From contig NZ_JAUSBZ010000045.1 of assembly GCF_030651755.1 (NCBI RefSeq), forward strand, positions 1 through 64,000: DNA of 64,000 nucleotides, in the 5' to 3' direction. The first letter of the stretch is position 1, and each line of letters opens with the position of its first letter. The DNA comes from Phenylobacterium sp. Its GTDB lineage: Bacteria > Pseudomonadota > Alphaproteobacteria > Caulobacterales > Caulobacteraceae. Under the pieces are notes generated by a model. The model was not told the DNA's origin and made no database searches. It saw only the letters and a list, made by a program, of their open reading frames with translations. Made by a program: the position numbers and the translations under genes. Below, in pieces: positions 32,055-39,993 of the stretch.

Positions 32055-33179
32055 ATGCGCTATGCGGTGAAGTTGATGACGAGCAGCGATCTGACGTTGT
32101 TCGCTGGATATTTCCGCCTGCACTCGAGCAGTAAGCAGAAGGGCACGAACCTGGACAGCGATGTGATGGCTAGCCGACTCTTTCCTGCGCTTCCGGCTTC
32201 TATAACTGGTACATTTGAACAGCCAGTGGTGGTGGATGTCTATGGCCCAGATGGCGCACCTATACACAGGGTGCGGCGTAAGATCATCAAGTCAGAGGGG
32301 AGCCGGAACTGGCGCCTGAACGGCAAGCTCATCTATGGGCCAGACGCTGACCCTAGCCGGTTCGACGGTCTCCAGGCTGAGGACATTGCTGTGTTTGGCT
32401 TTGATGGTGAACCTCTCCCAACGTCGATCAGCATGGTTCTCCTTTCGGCGACCTCGCCTTCCGACAAGCCAATCGCTGACTATCTGAGGTCCACGTTCCA
32501 GCTGGCCCCTCGGGTGCGCTCTATGACCGACATGAGCACTACCGACTTAGCAGCGGTACCGGTGCCTGCCGGGCATCCATTGAATCTTCTCCTGCCCGAC
32601 CCAGCCCGCACTGCCGATTTGATTGCAGCGGCGGAGGATGACGAGGTCGCGAGGCGCAGGCTGGACACCCGGGCACGGTCAGGCACAGCCCGCCCAGTCA
32701 GCGCCGCTGAACTTGCAGCAGCAAAGGCGCGCGCCCACGAGGTAGGCAGAGCGGGCGAGGCACTATTCTGTGCGCATCTTGAGCGCGAACTTACTGCCAA
32801 GAATATCTCAGGTTTTATCTGGACTGCAGATCAGAACGCCACCAGCCCCTATGACTTTGAGGTAACTGAACTGAGTGGCGGAACGACGCTGATAGACGTC
32901 AAAAGCACCACATCAAGCTTTGACGGCAGCGTCCATATATCTGGAGCTGAACTATACACCGCAGCGAGCAGTTCTGAGTATAGGATCGCACGCGTTTTTG
33001 ATCTTGAGGCTGCTGGTGGGCCTAAGGTCAGAGTTTCAGAGCCCATCGAGCTGATCGCCTTAGCCGTACGCGATCAACTTGCCACGCTGCCGACCGGCGT
33101 TCGGGCCTCAAAATTTGAGATGCATACGGACCTTTTTACCTGGAGCGAACCTACGCCGCTTCCGTCGGACGACGACTAG
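32055..33179 (+). CDS. Putative restriction endonuclease with DUF3883-type nuclease domain
   Basis: A 374-residue protein. The N-terminal half (SSDLTLFAGYFRLHSSSKQK, then KIIKSEGSRNWRLNGKLIY) resembles the specificity or B3-like DNA-binding region found in several restriction enzymes. The C-terminal part has the DUF3883/PD-(D/E)xK pattern: VGRAGEALF near 230-238, YDFEV near 266, and IDVKST with Asp281 and Lys283 as likely catalytic residues. It converges with the methyltransferase gene and shares 4 bases with it at the stop codons. ATG 32055 is preferred over a TTG four codons earlier. The cleavage site is unknown. Confidence 0.72.
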   Translation: MRYAVKLMTSSDLTLFAGYFRLHSSSKQKGTNLDSDVMASRLFPALPASITGTFEQPVVVDVYGPDGAPIHRVRRKIIKSEGSRNWRLNGKLIYGPDADPSRFDGLQAEDIAVFGFDGEPLPTSISMVLLSATSPSDKPIADYLRSTFQLAPRVRSMTDMSTTDLAAVPVPAGHPLNLLLPDPARTADLIAAAEDDEVARRRLDTRARSGTARPVSAAELAAAKARAHEVGRAGEALFCAHLERELTAKNISGFIWTADQNATSPYDFEVTELSGGTTLIDVKSTTSSFDGSVHISGAELYTAASSSEYRIARVFDLEAAGGPKVRVSEPIELIALAVRDQLATLPTGVRASKFEMHTDLFTWSEPTPLPSDDD

Positions 33180-34648
33180 GCTGCCACTAAGTCACGCGCA
33201 GAGACAGCTTCTGACAACATCGCCTTTATGTGCTTCGCGAGGGCGAACGCCAGAAGGGGTGGAACCGCGTTACCAATTTGCCTGAACGCCGGATTCATGG
33301 TTCCCCTGAACACGAAACCATCGGGAAAACTCTGAAGGCGAGCCGCCTCGCGGACGCTGATCGTGCGGGCCTGATCGCTGTCGTAGTGAATGTGCGAATA
33401 TGTATCCTTGCCAATGTGCGCCAGCAATGTGCGGCTAGGCTGATCGCGCCGCAGCTTCCACCAACGATTGGGGAAGTTTGTCACCGGATACGGCGGAACC
33501 ATCTTCCTAAACAATGCGTCGCGGCTCTCTTGTGAAACAGGATGTCCCGCCGCTTTAAGGTCAGCCACGGCCTCTTCGAATAAGCGGACAGCGGTTGCAT
33601 GAGCTGCGGGGTACTCTGCGCCATTCGGCATTTCGCGGAAGATAAACGTGTCGCGAGGCAGGTAGCGGATAACGTGATCGCTGATGCCTTCAGTGCTCTC
33701 GAAATTCGACCAGTTGCGCAAGTCGGCCGCAAATGACGACGGGAGCCGGGTAGAATCGTACCGTGTCACAACGTCAAATCGGCGCGCGCCTCGTTTCAGC
33801 TTGCCCTCAAGGTGAAGAGTGATTGGGGGCAGATCGCCGATCGCTTCCTCGGCAGTCACCGCATAGGGCAGAGAGGGGGGCCCTACGGGTTCCTCAATAA
33901 ACGTACCGGCGCACAACATGTCGATGTTCTTAAAGGCGACAGCGCGAGTGCCGCTATATCCAGGCGGCAGATCAACGTGTCTGGTCGGCGCCGGAAACGA
34001 AGGCGTTATCCCGAGGCTTTCATGGAACGCCAGAAGTATCACGCGGTCGCGCATTTGGGGGACGCCAAATCGGGAGGCGTTTAGGAGCGTGTACCGGGCA
34101 ATGTAACCCATGTCTGAGAGCGCTTCAGCGATCTCAGCCACTACATTGTGGCCGCCATAGTTCATGATATCCGGCACGTTCTCCATGAGAAGAGCCAGCG
34201 GTTTTGTCTCATTCACATAGTGGAGATAGCGGAGATATAGGTTGCCTCGAGCATCAACTTTGAAAGCTTCAGGATGCTGGGCAACGTCGCGTAGCTTGGC
34301 TCTGCCAACGCGAGCATAAGCTTGGCACGGCGGCCCTCCCACCAAGACGTCGAAAGCGTCTGGGGCAGCCTCAAGGCCCAGCTCTGCCACCAGTTGCTCG
34401 GGCTCAATTGCGGTTATGTCACGCGCCGATGCATGGCGCTCAAACTCCGCAGGCGCAGCATGCCGATGAAAGTTGGTGGCGTGTGAGAGAGCGGCGAGCG
34501 GATCGAATTCAATCGCGGCCTCGATCTGGAAGCCAGCTCGCTGGAACCCAAGCGATATGCCTCCGCATCCAGCGAACAGGTCCAAAACCCGCACCGGATT
34601 ACCGTCTGAAAGTCGCTCCAGCTTTCTGGCGATGGAAGGGTCTGTCAT
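33176..34648 (-). CDS. DNA (cytosine-5)-methyltransferase
   Basis: All core motifs are present in 490 residues: I DLFAGCGGISLGF (23-35), IV VGGPPCQAYA with the nucleophile Cys108, VI MENVPDI (155-161), VIII QMRDRV (198-203), IX SVREAARLQSFPDGF and X IGNAVPPLLAFALAKHI. The stretch between VIII and IX is long, about 200 residues, and should contain the target-recognition domain. It is coupled to vsr by an ATGA overlap and faces the nuclease gene. The target sequence cannot be read off. Confidence 0.94.
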   Translation of the reverse strand: MTDPSIARKLERLSDGNPVRVLDLFAGCGGISLGFQRAGFQIEAAIEFDPLAALSHATNFHRHAAPAEFERHASARDITAIEPEQLVAELGLEAAPDAFDVLVGGPPCQAYARVGRAKLRDVAQHPEAFKVDARGNLYLRYLHYVNETKPLALLMENVPDIMNYGGHNVVAEIAEALSDMGYIARYTLLNASRFGVPQMRDRVILLAFHESLGITPSFPAPTRHVDLPPGYSGTRAVAFKNIDMLCAGTFIEEPVGPPSLPYAVTAEEAIGDLPPITLHLEGKLKRGARRFDVVTRYDSTRLPSSFAADLRNWSNFESTEGISDHVIRYLPRDTFIFREMPNGAEYPAAHATAVRLFEEAVADLKAAGHPVSQESRDALFRKMVPPYPVTNFPNRWWKLRRDQPSRTLLAHIGKDTYSHIHYDSDQARTISVREAARLQSFPDGFVFRGTMNPAFRQIGNAVPPLLAFALAKHIKAMLSEAVSARDLVAA

Positions 34649-35076
34649 CTGTCGGCTGGCCTGATCCGCGGCGGCCCAAGGAAATCGACCAGCCGCCTTC
34701 GCAACACTTCACTATCGACCGCTTCGCATTCCCAGACAACAAGCGCTTCCCAGCCTAGAGCATTGACCGCCAAGAGCACCCGCCCGTCGCGCTCGCGGTT
34801 TTTTCGGAACTTTTCTGACCAGAATGCAGCCCGGCTTTTAGGCCGATAGGCTTTGGCGCACCCCTCGTGGCTGTGCCAAAAACAACCATGAACGAAGATG
34901 ACCTTACGACGCTTGGGGAAGACAAGGTCGGGGGAGCCCGGCAGGCCGCGATCATGCAAACGGTACCTGTAGCCAGCCCGGAACGCGGCGGAGCGAACGA
35001 TTATCTCTGGCTTCGTATTGCGCGACCTAATGGCGCGCATGTTGGCCGACCGGCGCTCAGGCGATAGGCGATCCAT
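34645..35076 (-). CDS. vsr: Very short patch repair endonuclease
   Basis: Vsr nicks beside T:G mismatches that arise when 5-methylcytosine deaminates. The 143-residue protein has the N-terminal MRAIRSRNTKPE helix, catalytic Asp50 in GSPDLVFPKRRK, and the zinc/catalytic region FVHGCFWHSHEGC with His63 and His68, matching the E. coli enzyme almost position for position. ATG 35076 has GGGGAG 5 bases upstream. It is the first gene of the vsr-methyltransferase operon, which is unusual in placing repair before modification. Confidence 0.94.
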   Translation of the reverse strand: MDRLSPERRSANMRAIRSRNTKPEIIVRSAAFRAGYRYRLHDRGLPGSPDLVFPKRRKVIFVHGCFWHSHEGCAKAYRPKSRAAFWSEKFRKNRERDGRVLLAVNALGWEALVVWECEAVDSEVLRRRLVDFLGPPRIRPADR

Positions 35077-35318
35077 GAACTCCCCTAACTGGTTGAAGCA
35101 GGCGAACCAACCGTACCACCAGCTGCAATCAAGCCTCCTTGACGCTGTAGCGTAAGGATGACTGCAACGGCTCAGCCTGTAAGCAAGCCAACATATTGCG
35201 GATAGGTGTGATGGGCCTGCCAATGCGTCCCTTTCCGCCCGAGGATCTCGATTTTGAAAGCGTCAACACCCCACCTCCGCACGTGACCACGGCCCCGCCC
35301 GCGCCTATCTTCCCGCGC

Positions 35319-38156
35319 ATGACCGACACGCTTGAGACCGCCCCCCTGCCGGACCTGCCGCGGACGCCCACTCAGGATGGGCCGCCGGTGCGGCTCTATC
35401 TGGTGGATGGGTCGGGCTATATCTTCCGCGCCTATCACGCCCTGCCGCCGCTGACCCGCAAGAGCGACGGCCTGCCGATCGGGGCGGTGTCGGGCTTCTG
35501 CAACATGCTGTGGAAGCTGCTGGTGGAGATGCGGGCCCAGGCCGATGGCCCGACCCACCTGGCGGTGATCTTCGACCATTCGGAGAAGACGTTCCGCAAC
35601 ACCCTCTATGACCAGTACAAGGCCCACCGGCCGCCGCCGCCGGAGGACCTGATCCCGCAGTTTCCCCTGGTGCGGGAGGCGACGCGGGCCTTTGGCGTGC
35701 CGAGCCTGGAGCTGCCCGGCTATGAGGCCGACGACCTGATCGCGGCCTATGCCTGCAAGGTGCGCGACGCCGGCGGCGAGGTGACCATCATCTCGTCGGA
35801 CAAGGACCTGATGCAGCTGGTCGGCGACCGGGTCTCCATGCTCGACACCATGAAGAACCTGAAGATCGGCCGCGAGCAGGTGATCGAGAAGTTCGGGGTG
35901 CCGCCGGAAAAGGTGGTGGATGTCCAGGCGCTGTGCGGCGATTCCGTCGACAATGTGCCGGGCGCGCCGGGCATCGGCATCAAGACCGCCGCCCAGCTGA
36001 TCAACGAATATGGCGACCTCGATACGCTGTTGGCGAGGGCGGGCGAGATCAAGCAGCCCAAGCGGCGCGAGACCCTGATCAATTTCGCCGACCAGATCCG
36101 CCTGTCGCGCCAGCTGGTGCAGCTGGACTGCGACACCCCCCTGCCCGCCCCCATCGACGACCTGGCGGTGGCCGAGCCGGAGCCCGCCGTGCTGGCGGCT
36201 TTCTTGGAGGAGATGCAGTTCCGCAGTCTGGCCAGGCGGGTGAGCGCGGGCGACGCCGCCCCTAGCCAGCCGGCGCCCGAGCCCCGGGCTGCGCCGGAAG
36301 CGCCACCCATCGACGTCAACGGCTATGAATGCGTGCGCGATGTGGCCACGCTGGAGGCCTGGATCGAGAAGGCCCGGGCCATCGGCGTCGTCGCCTTCGA
36401 CACCGAGACCGATGCGCTGTCCTCGGCCAGCGCCGGCCTGTGCGGCGTGTCCCTGGCCGTCGCGCCCGGTCAGGCCTGCTACATTCCCCTGGCCCATGAG
36501 GAGCTGGACGGCCTGGCGCTGGATGCGCCGTCCGACCTGACCCAGATCCCACTGCCCATCGCCATCGAGCTGCTGAAGCCGATGCTGGAGGACCCGGCGG
36601 TCCTGAAGATCGCCCAGAACGCCAAGTACGACCTGGCCGTCCTGTCGCGCTACGGCGTGCGCGTGGCGCCGGTCGAGGACACCATGCTGATCTCCTATGT
36701 GCTGGAGGCGGGCCTGCATGGGCACGGCATGGACGAGCTGTCGCGCCTGTGGCTGGGCCATGAGCCGATCCCCTTCAAGCAGGTGGCCGGGACCGGCAAG
36801 GGGCAGAAGAGCTTCAAGAAGGTCGCCCTGAAGGAGGCCACCTGTTACGCCGCCGAAGACGCCGACGTGACCCTGCGGCTCTATCAGGTGTTGAAGCCCA
36901 GGCTCGCACCCGCAGGCCTGTCCACCGTCTATGAGACCCTGGAGCGTCCGCTGGCCGCCGTGCTGGCCGACATGGAGGTGGCCGGCATCGCGGTGGACCC
37001 CGAGCACCTGCGCAAGCTGTCCAACGACTTCGCCCTGCGCATGGCCGAGTTCGAGGCCAAGGCCCATGAACTGGCCGGCCGGCCGTTCAACCTGGGCTCG
37101 CCCAAGCAGGTCGGCGAAATCCTGTACCAGGAGATGGGGCTGGCGCCGAAGCGGACCACGGCGTCCGGCGCCTCGTCCACCGACGCCTCGGTGCTGGAGG
37201 AGCTGGCCCTCCAGGGCCACGAACTGCCCCGGGTTCTGCTGGACTGGCGCCAGCTCTCGAAGTTGAAGGGCACCTATACCGACGCGCTTGTGGCGGCCAT
37301 CGCGCCGGACACCAGGCGCGTCCACACCTCGTTCGCGCTCGCGGCCACCACGACCGGGCGGTTGTCGTCGTCTGACCCCAACCTGCAGAACATCCCGATC
37401 CGCACGGAGGAGGGCCGCAAGATCCGCAAGGCCTTCGTGGCCGAGCCGGGCCATCTGCTGATCAGCGCCGATTACAGCCAGATCGAGCTGCGCATTTTGG
37501 CCCATATGGGCGACATTCCGCAGCTTAAACGGGCCTTTTTGGACGGTTTGGACATCCACGCCATGACGGCTTCGGAGATGTTCGGCGTACCCATTGAAGG
37601 CATGCCGGCCGAGACGCGCCGCCGCGCCAAGGCGATCAATTTCGGCATCGTCTATGGCATCTCGGCCTTTGGCCTGGCCAACCAGCTGTCGATCCCGCAG
37701 GACGAGGCGGGGGCCTATATCCGCACCTATTTCGACCGTTTCCCCGGCATTCGCGACTATATGGACGCCGAAAAGGCCAAGGTGCGGAGCCAAGGCTTCG
37801 TCACCACGCTCTTTGGCCGCAAGGTCAACATCCCCGAGGTCGGCGCCAAGGCCGCCGGCATGCGGGCCTTCGCCGACCGCGCCGCCATCAACGCCCCGAT
37901 CCAGGGCACCGCCGCCGACGTGATCCGCCGGGCCATGATCCGCATGCCGGGCGCGCTGGCGGCCGCGGGGCTTTCCACCCGCATGCTGCTGCAGGTGCAC
38001 GACGAACTGGTGTTCGAGGCGCCTGAGGCCGAGGCCGAGGCGGCGATCGCCGTGATCAAGCGGGTGATGGAGACCGCGTCCGAACCGGCCGTGGCCTTCT
38101 CCGTCCCCCTGGTGGTGGAGGCCCGCGCCGCGGCCAACTGGGACGACGCCCACTAG
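35319..38156 (+). CDS. polA: DNA polymerase I
   Basis: A full-length, 945-residue Pol I. The 5'-3' exonuclease domain covers about 20-290 (YLVDGSGYIFRAYHAL, SDKDLMQLV, GDSVDNVPGAPGIG). The 3'-5' proofreading domain keeps its acidic residues (FDTETDAL near 359, NAKYDLAVL, YAAEDADVT). The polymerase domain has SADYSQIELRILAHM near 716, RRRAKAINFGIVYG near 766 and QVHDELVFE near 892. ATG 35319 is preferred; upstream in-frame starts would add residues of no family resemblance. It is the first native gene after the restriction-modification island. Confidence 0.97.
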   Translation: MTDTLETAPLPDLPRTPTQDGPPVRLYLVDGSGYIFRAYHALPPLTRKSDGLPIGAVSGFCNMLWKLLVEMRAQADGPTHLAVIFDHSEKTFRNTLYDQYKAHRPPPPEDLIPQFPLVREATRAFGVPSLELPGYEADDLIAAYACKVRDAGGEVTIISSDKDLMQLVGDRVSMLDTMKNLKIGREQVIEKFGVPPEKVVDVQALCGDSVDNVPGAPGIGIKTAAQLINEYGDLDTLLARAGEIKQPKRRETLINFADQIRLSRQLVQLDCDTPLPAPIDDLAVAEPEPAVLAAFLEEMQFRSLARRVSAGDAAPSQPAPEPRAAPEAPPIDVNGYECVRDVATLEAWIEKARAIGVVAFDTETDALSSASAGLCGVSLAVAPGQACYIPLAHEELDGLALDAPSDLTQIPLPIAIELLKPMLEDPAVLKIAQNAKYDLAVLSRYGVRVAPVEDTMLISYVLEAGLHGHGMDELSRLWLGHEPIPFKQVAGTGKGQKSFKKVALKEATCYAAEDADVTLRLYQVLKPRLAPAGLSTVYETLERPLAAVLADMEVAGIAVDPEHLRKLSNDFALRMAEFEAKAHELAGRPFNLGSPKQVGEILYQEMGLAPKRTTASGASSTDASVLEELALQGHELPRVLLDWRQLSKLKGTYTDALVAAIAPDTRRVHTSFALAATTTGRLSSSDPNLQNIPIRTEEGRKIRKAFVAEPGHLLISADYSQIELRILAHMGDIPQLKRAFLDGLDIHAMTASEMFGVPIEGMPAETRRRAKAINFGIVYGISAFGLANQLSIPQDEAGAYIRTYFDRFPGIRDYMDAEKAKVRSQGFVTTLFGRKVNIPEVGAKAAGMRAFADRAAINAPIQGTAADVIRRAMIRMPGALAAAGLSTRMLLQVHDELVFEAPEAEAEAAIAVIKRVMETASEPAVAFSVPLVVEARAAANWDDAH

Positions 38157-38205
38157 GTTCAGCCCCCCCGGAACCTTGGCTGTCGCGGGCACGTTTGCGC
38201 CCAGC

Positions 38206-39084
38206 ATGGCCACAGCTTCCGAACACGACGCCGAGACCGCCCTCCGCCAGACCCTGCGCTGGCTGGGCGCGGCCCCGCTTGGCGCCCTGGCGCAGCTGGC
38301 CTGCCGCTTCGGCTACGGCGCCCGGGGCTTTGTCTATGTCAGCATCGGGTTCATCGCCTTCCTGGCCGCCATCGGGCGGGTTCCCGCCGCCGAGGGGTCG
38401 CTGGGCGCCCTGCAGGCCTGGGCGGAGTGGCCTCTGGGCCTCGTGCTGCTGGGCGTCACGGGGCTTGGACTCTACGGTTTCGCCGGCTGGCGGCTTCTAC
38501 AGTCGCTGTTCGACGCCGAGCGCCAGGGGACCTCGCCCAAGGCGCTGGCCACCCGCGCGGGCCAGGCGATCAGCGGCCTCGTCTATGGGGCGCTGGGCTT
38601 TTCGGTGTTCAGCGCCCTGGACCTGCTGGAGGACCTCGGCGAGGCCGATGAGGGCCGCTCCGAGCAGGAGGCCGCCGCCCAGGCCCTGACCATGCCCGGC
38701 GGCGAATGGCTGATCGTCGGGGTCGGCGTCTTCATCCTGGCGGCGGGCCTCTCCAACGGGGTCAAGGCGGTCCTCGGCGGTCTCTGCAAGCGGCTGGTCT
38801 GCGAGGGGGCCATAGGCCGCTTGGCCGAACCCCTCGGCCGCCTGGGCTACGGCGCCCGCGCGGTGGCCTTTGGGGTCATGGGGGTGATGCTGGTCCAGGC
38901 GGGACTGCACGCCAACGCCGCCGAGGCCGCGGGCCTGGCCGAGGCCCTGCAGGCCCTCAAGAACGGTCCCATGGGGAACGGCCTGCTGACCTTGGTGGCC
39001 CTGGGCCTGCTGGCCTTCGGCGCCTTCGCCCTGGTGGAGGCCCGCTATCGTCAGATCCCCGCCGGCGAGGTCCTGGACGACTAG
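38206..39084 (+). CDS. DUF1206 multi-span membrane protein
   Basis: A 292-residue inner-membrane protein with six predicted spans arranged as three DUF1206 repeats of two spans. Each repeat starts with a FGYGARGFVYVSIGF-like motif: residues 40 onward (RFGYGARGFVYVSIG), 124 onward (TRAGQAISGLVYGALGFS), and 215 onward (RLGYGARAVAFGVMG). Function is unknown. I chose ATG 38206; a TTG at 38176 would add ten residues. It ends just before the second copy of the hairpin repeat. Confidence 0.88.
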   Translation: MATASEHDAETALRQTLRWLGAAPLGALAQLACRFGYGARGFVYVSIGFIAFLAAIGRVPAAEGSLGALQAWAEWPLGLVLLGVTGLGLYGFAGWRLLQSLFDAERQGTSPKALATRAGQAISGLVYGALGFSVFSALDLLEDLGEADEGRSEQEAAAQALTMPGGEWLIVGVGVFILAAGLSNGVKAVLGGLCKRLVCEGAIGRLAEPLGRLGYGARAVAFGVMGVMLVQAGLHANAAEAAGLAEALQALKNGPMGNGLLTLVALGLLAFGAFALVEARYRQIPAGEVLDD

Positions 39085-39096
39085 ACCCCAGAGTGA

Positions 39097-39142
39097 GAGC
39101 GCGTTTCGCTCCGATAACCGGTTCCCACTTATCGGAACGCGC
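39097..39142 (+). repeat. Dispersed hairpin repeat, copy 2 of 3 (convergent intergenic)
   Basis: Outer arms GCGCGTTTCG and CGGAACGCGC, inner arms CCGATAA and TTATCGG, and a loop CCGGTTCCCAC give a long imperfect hairpin. It is closely similar to 14304-14351 (opposite orientation) and 60901-60946. It fills the gap between the DUF1206 gene and the convergent phosphatase. Confidence 0.88.
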
Positions 39143-39143
39143 C

Positions 39144-39923
39144 CTAGGCCGCGGCCCGGCCCACCCGAGCCTGGATGAACTTGTGACCCCCGTCGTCCAG
39201 CCGGGCGGCGGTCAGCACGCCGGTGGCGTAGGCGCCAGTGTCCAGGCCCAGCCGGTGCGGGGTCACCTGCGGCTCCTCCATGGGAGTGTGCCCGTGGACG
39301 ATCACCTTGCCGAAGGGGCCTGAGGCCTGGAGAAACTCCCCGCGAATCCACAACAGGTCCCGTTCGGTCTGGTGGGCCAGGGGCACGCCCGGCCGCACGC
39401 CCGCATGGACGAAGGCGTAGTCGCCGACCTCGGTGATCAGGTCGAGGGCGTCATAGAAGGTCCGGTGGGCGCCCGGCAGGGCCTCGCCGAAGGCCGCCCG
39501 GGCCACCGCCCAGGCCTCCGGATCGGTGCGGGTGGCCGGGGGCTGGACCCCATAGGAGGCCAGGGTGGCGTTGCCCCCGTGCTCGGCCCAGGTCGACCCG
39601 AAGGCCGGCTCGTCGAGGAAGCGCAGCAAGGCCTCCTCGTGATTGCCCTTCAGGGTCCGGACCTCGAAGGCGGGTTCGCTCCGCAGGGCCAGGATCGTCT
39701 CCACCACCTGACAGGAGCCCGGCCCCCGGTCCACATAGTCCCCGAGGAAGACCAGGAGCGGCTGGGCGTCCGGCGGTTCGGCGCTCACATCGGTGGCGAT
39801 CTCACGCAGCAGAGCGACCAGCAGGTCATGGCGGCCATGGATGTCGCCCACCGCATAGACCCGGCGCCCGCCGGTGGAGGGCGGGGCCTTGGGCGTCTTC
39901 TTGCCAAACAGGCTTTTGAACAA
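39144..39923 (-). CDS. Metallophosphoesterase, serine/threonine protein phosphatase (PPP) type
   Basis: A 259-residue phosphatase with the complete PPP metal-binding signature: VGDIHGRHD near 24, FLGDYVDRG near 55, LKGNHE near 88, FVHAGVRPG near 190 and IVHGHTPM near 222. Bacterial relatives act as protein phosphatases or on diadenosine polyphosphates. The likely start is TTG at 39923 (LFKSLFGKK), with AGGATC 6 bases before it, because relatives begin with this segment; the TTG at 39980 would add 19 residues. Confidence 0.88.
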   Translation of the reverse strand: MFKSLFGKKTPKAPPSTGGRRVYAVGDIHGRHDLLVALLREIATDVSAEPPDAQPLLVFLGDYVDRGPGSCQVVETILALRSEPAFEVRTLKGNHEEALLRFLDEPAFGSTWAEHGGNATLASYGVQPPATRTDPEAWAVARAAFGEALPGAHRTFYDALDLITEVGDYAFVHAGVRPGVPLAHQTERDLLWIRGEFLQASGPFGKVIVHGHTPMEEPQVTPHRLGLDTGAYATGVLTAARLDDGGHKFIQARVGRAAA

Positions 39924-39993
39924 CGGGGGATCCTGGTCTCTCTGCGCGCCCTCACATTGTGGCGGGGCGGGGCCGCTCAATGCAAGGTCGGGC

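Larger units (their letters stand above)
31911..35160. mobile_element. Low-GC restriction-modification island
   Basis: Between the broken isocitrate-lyase-like gene and polA lie a DUF3883-type nuclease, a C5-cytosine methyltransferase and a Vsr endonuclease. The DNA is visibly richer in A/T and has different codon use from both flanks. No transposase, integrase, tRNA or clear direct repeat was found at the edges, so the insertion mechanism is unknown. The right boundary, placed before polA, is approximate. Confidence 0.75.

Noticed and set aside
35172-38213. A 1013-codon open frame antisense to polA
   Set aside because: It mirrors polA, has Gly/Arg/His/Leu/Gln-biased low-complexity composition and no domains. 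Long antisense frames are expected at this GC content. The same applies to 27308-30286 plus, 5038-6543 minus, 49952-52261 minus and 39874-42174 plus.
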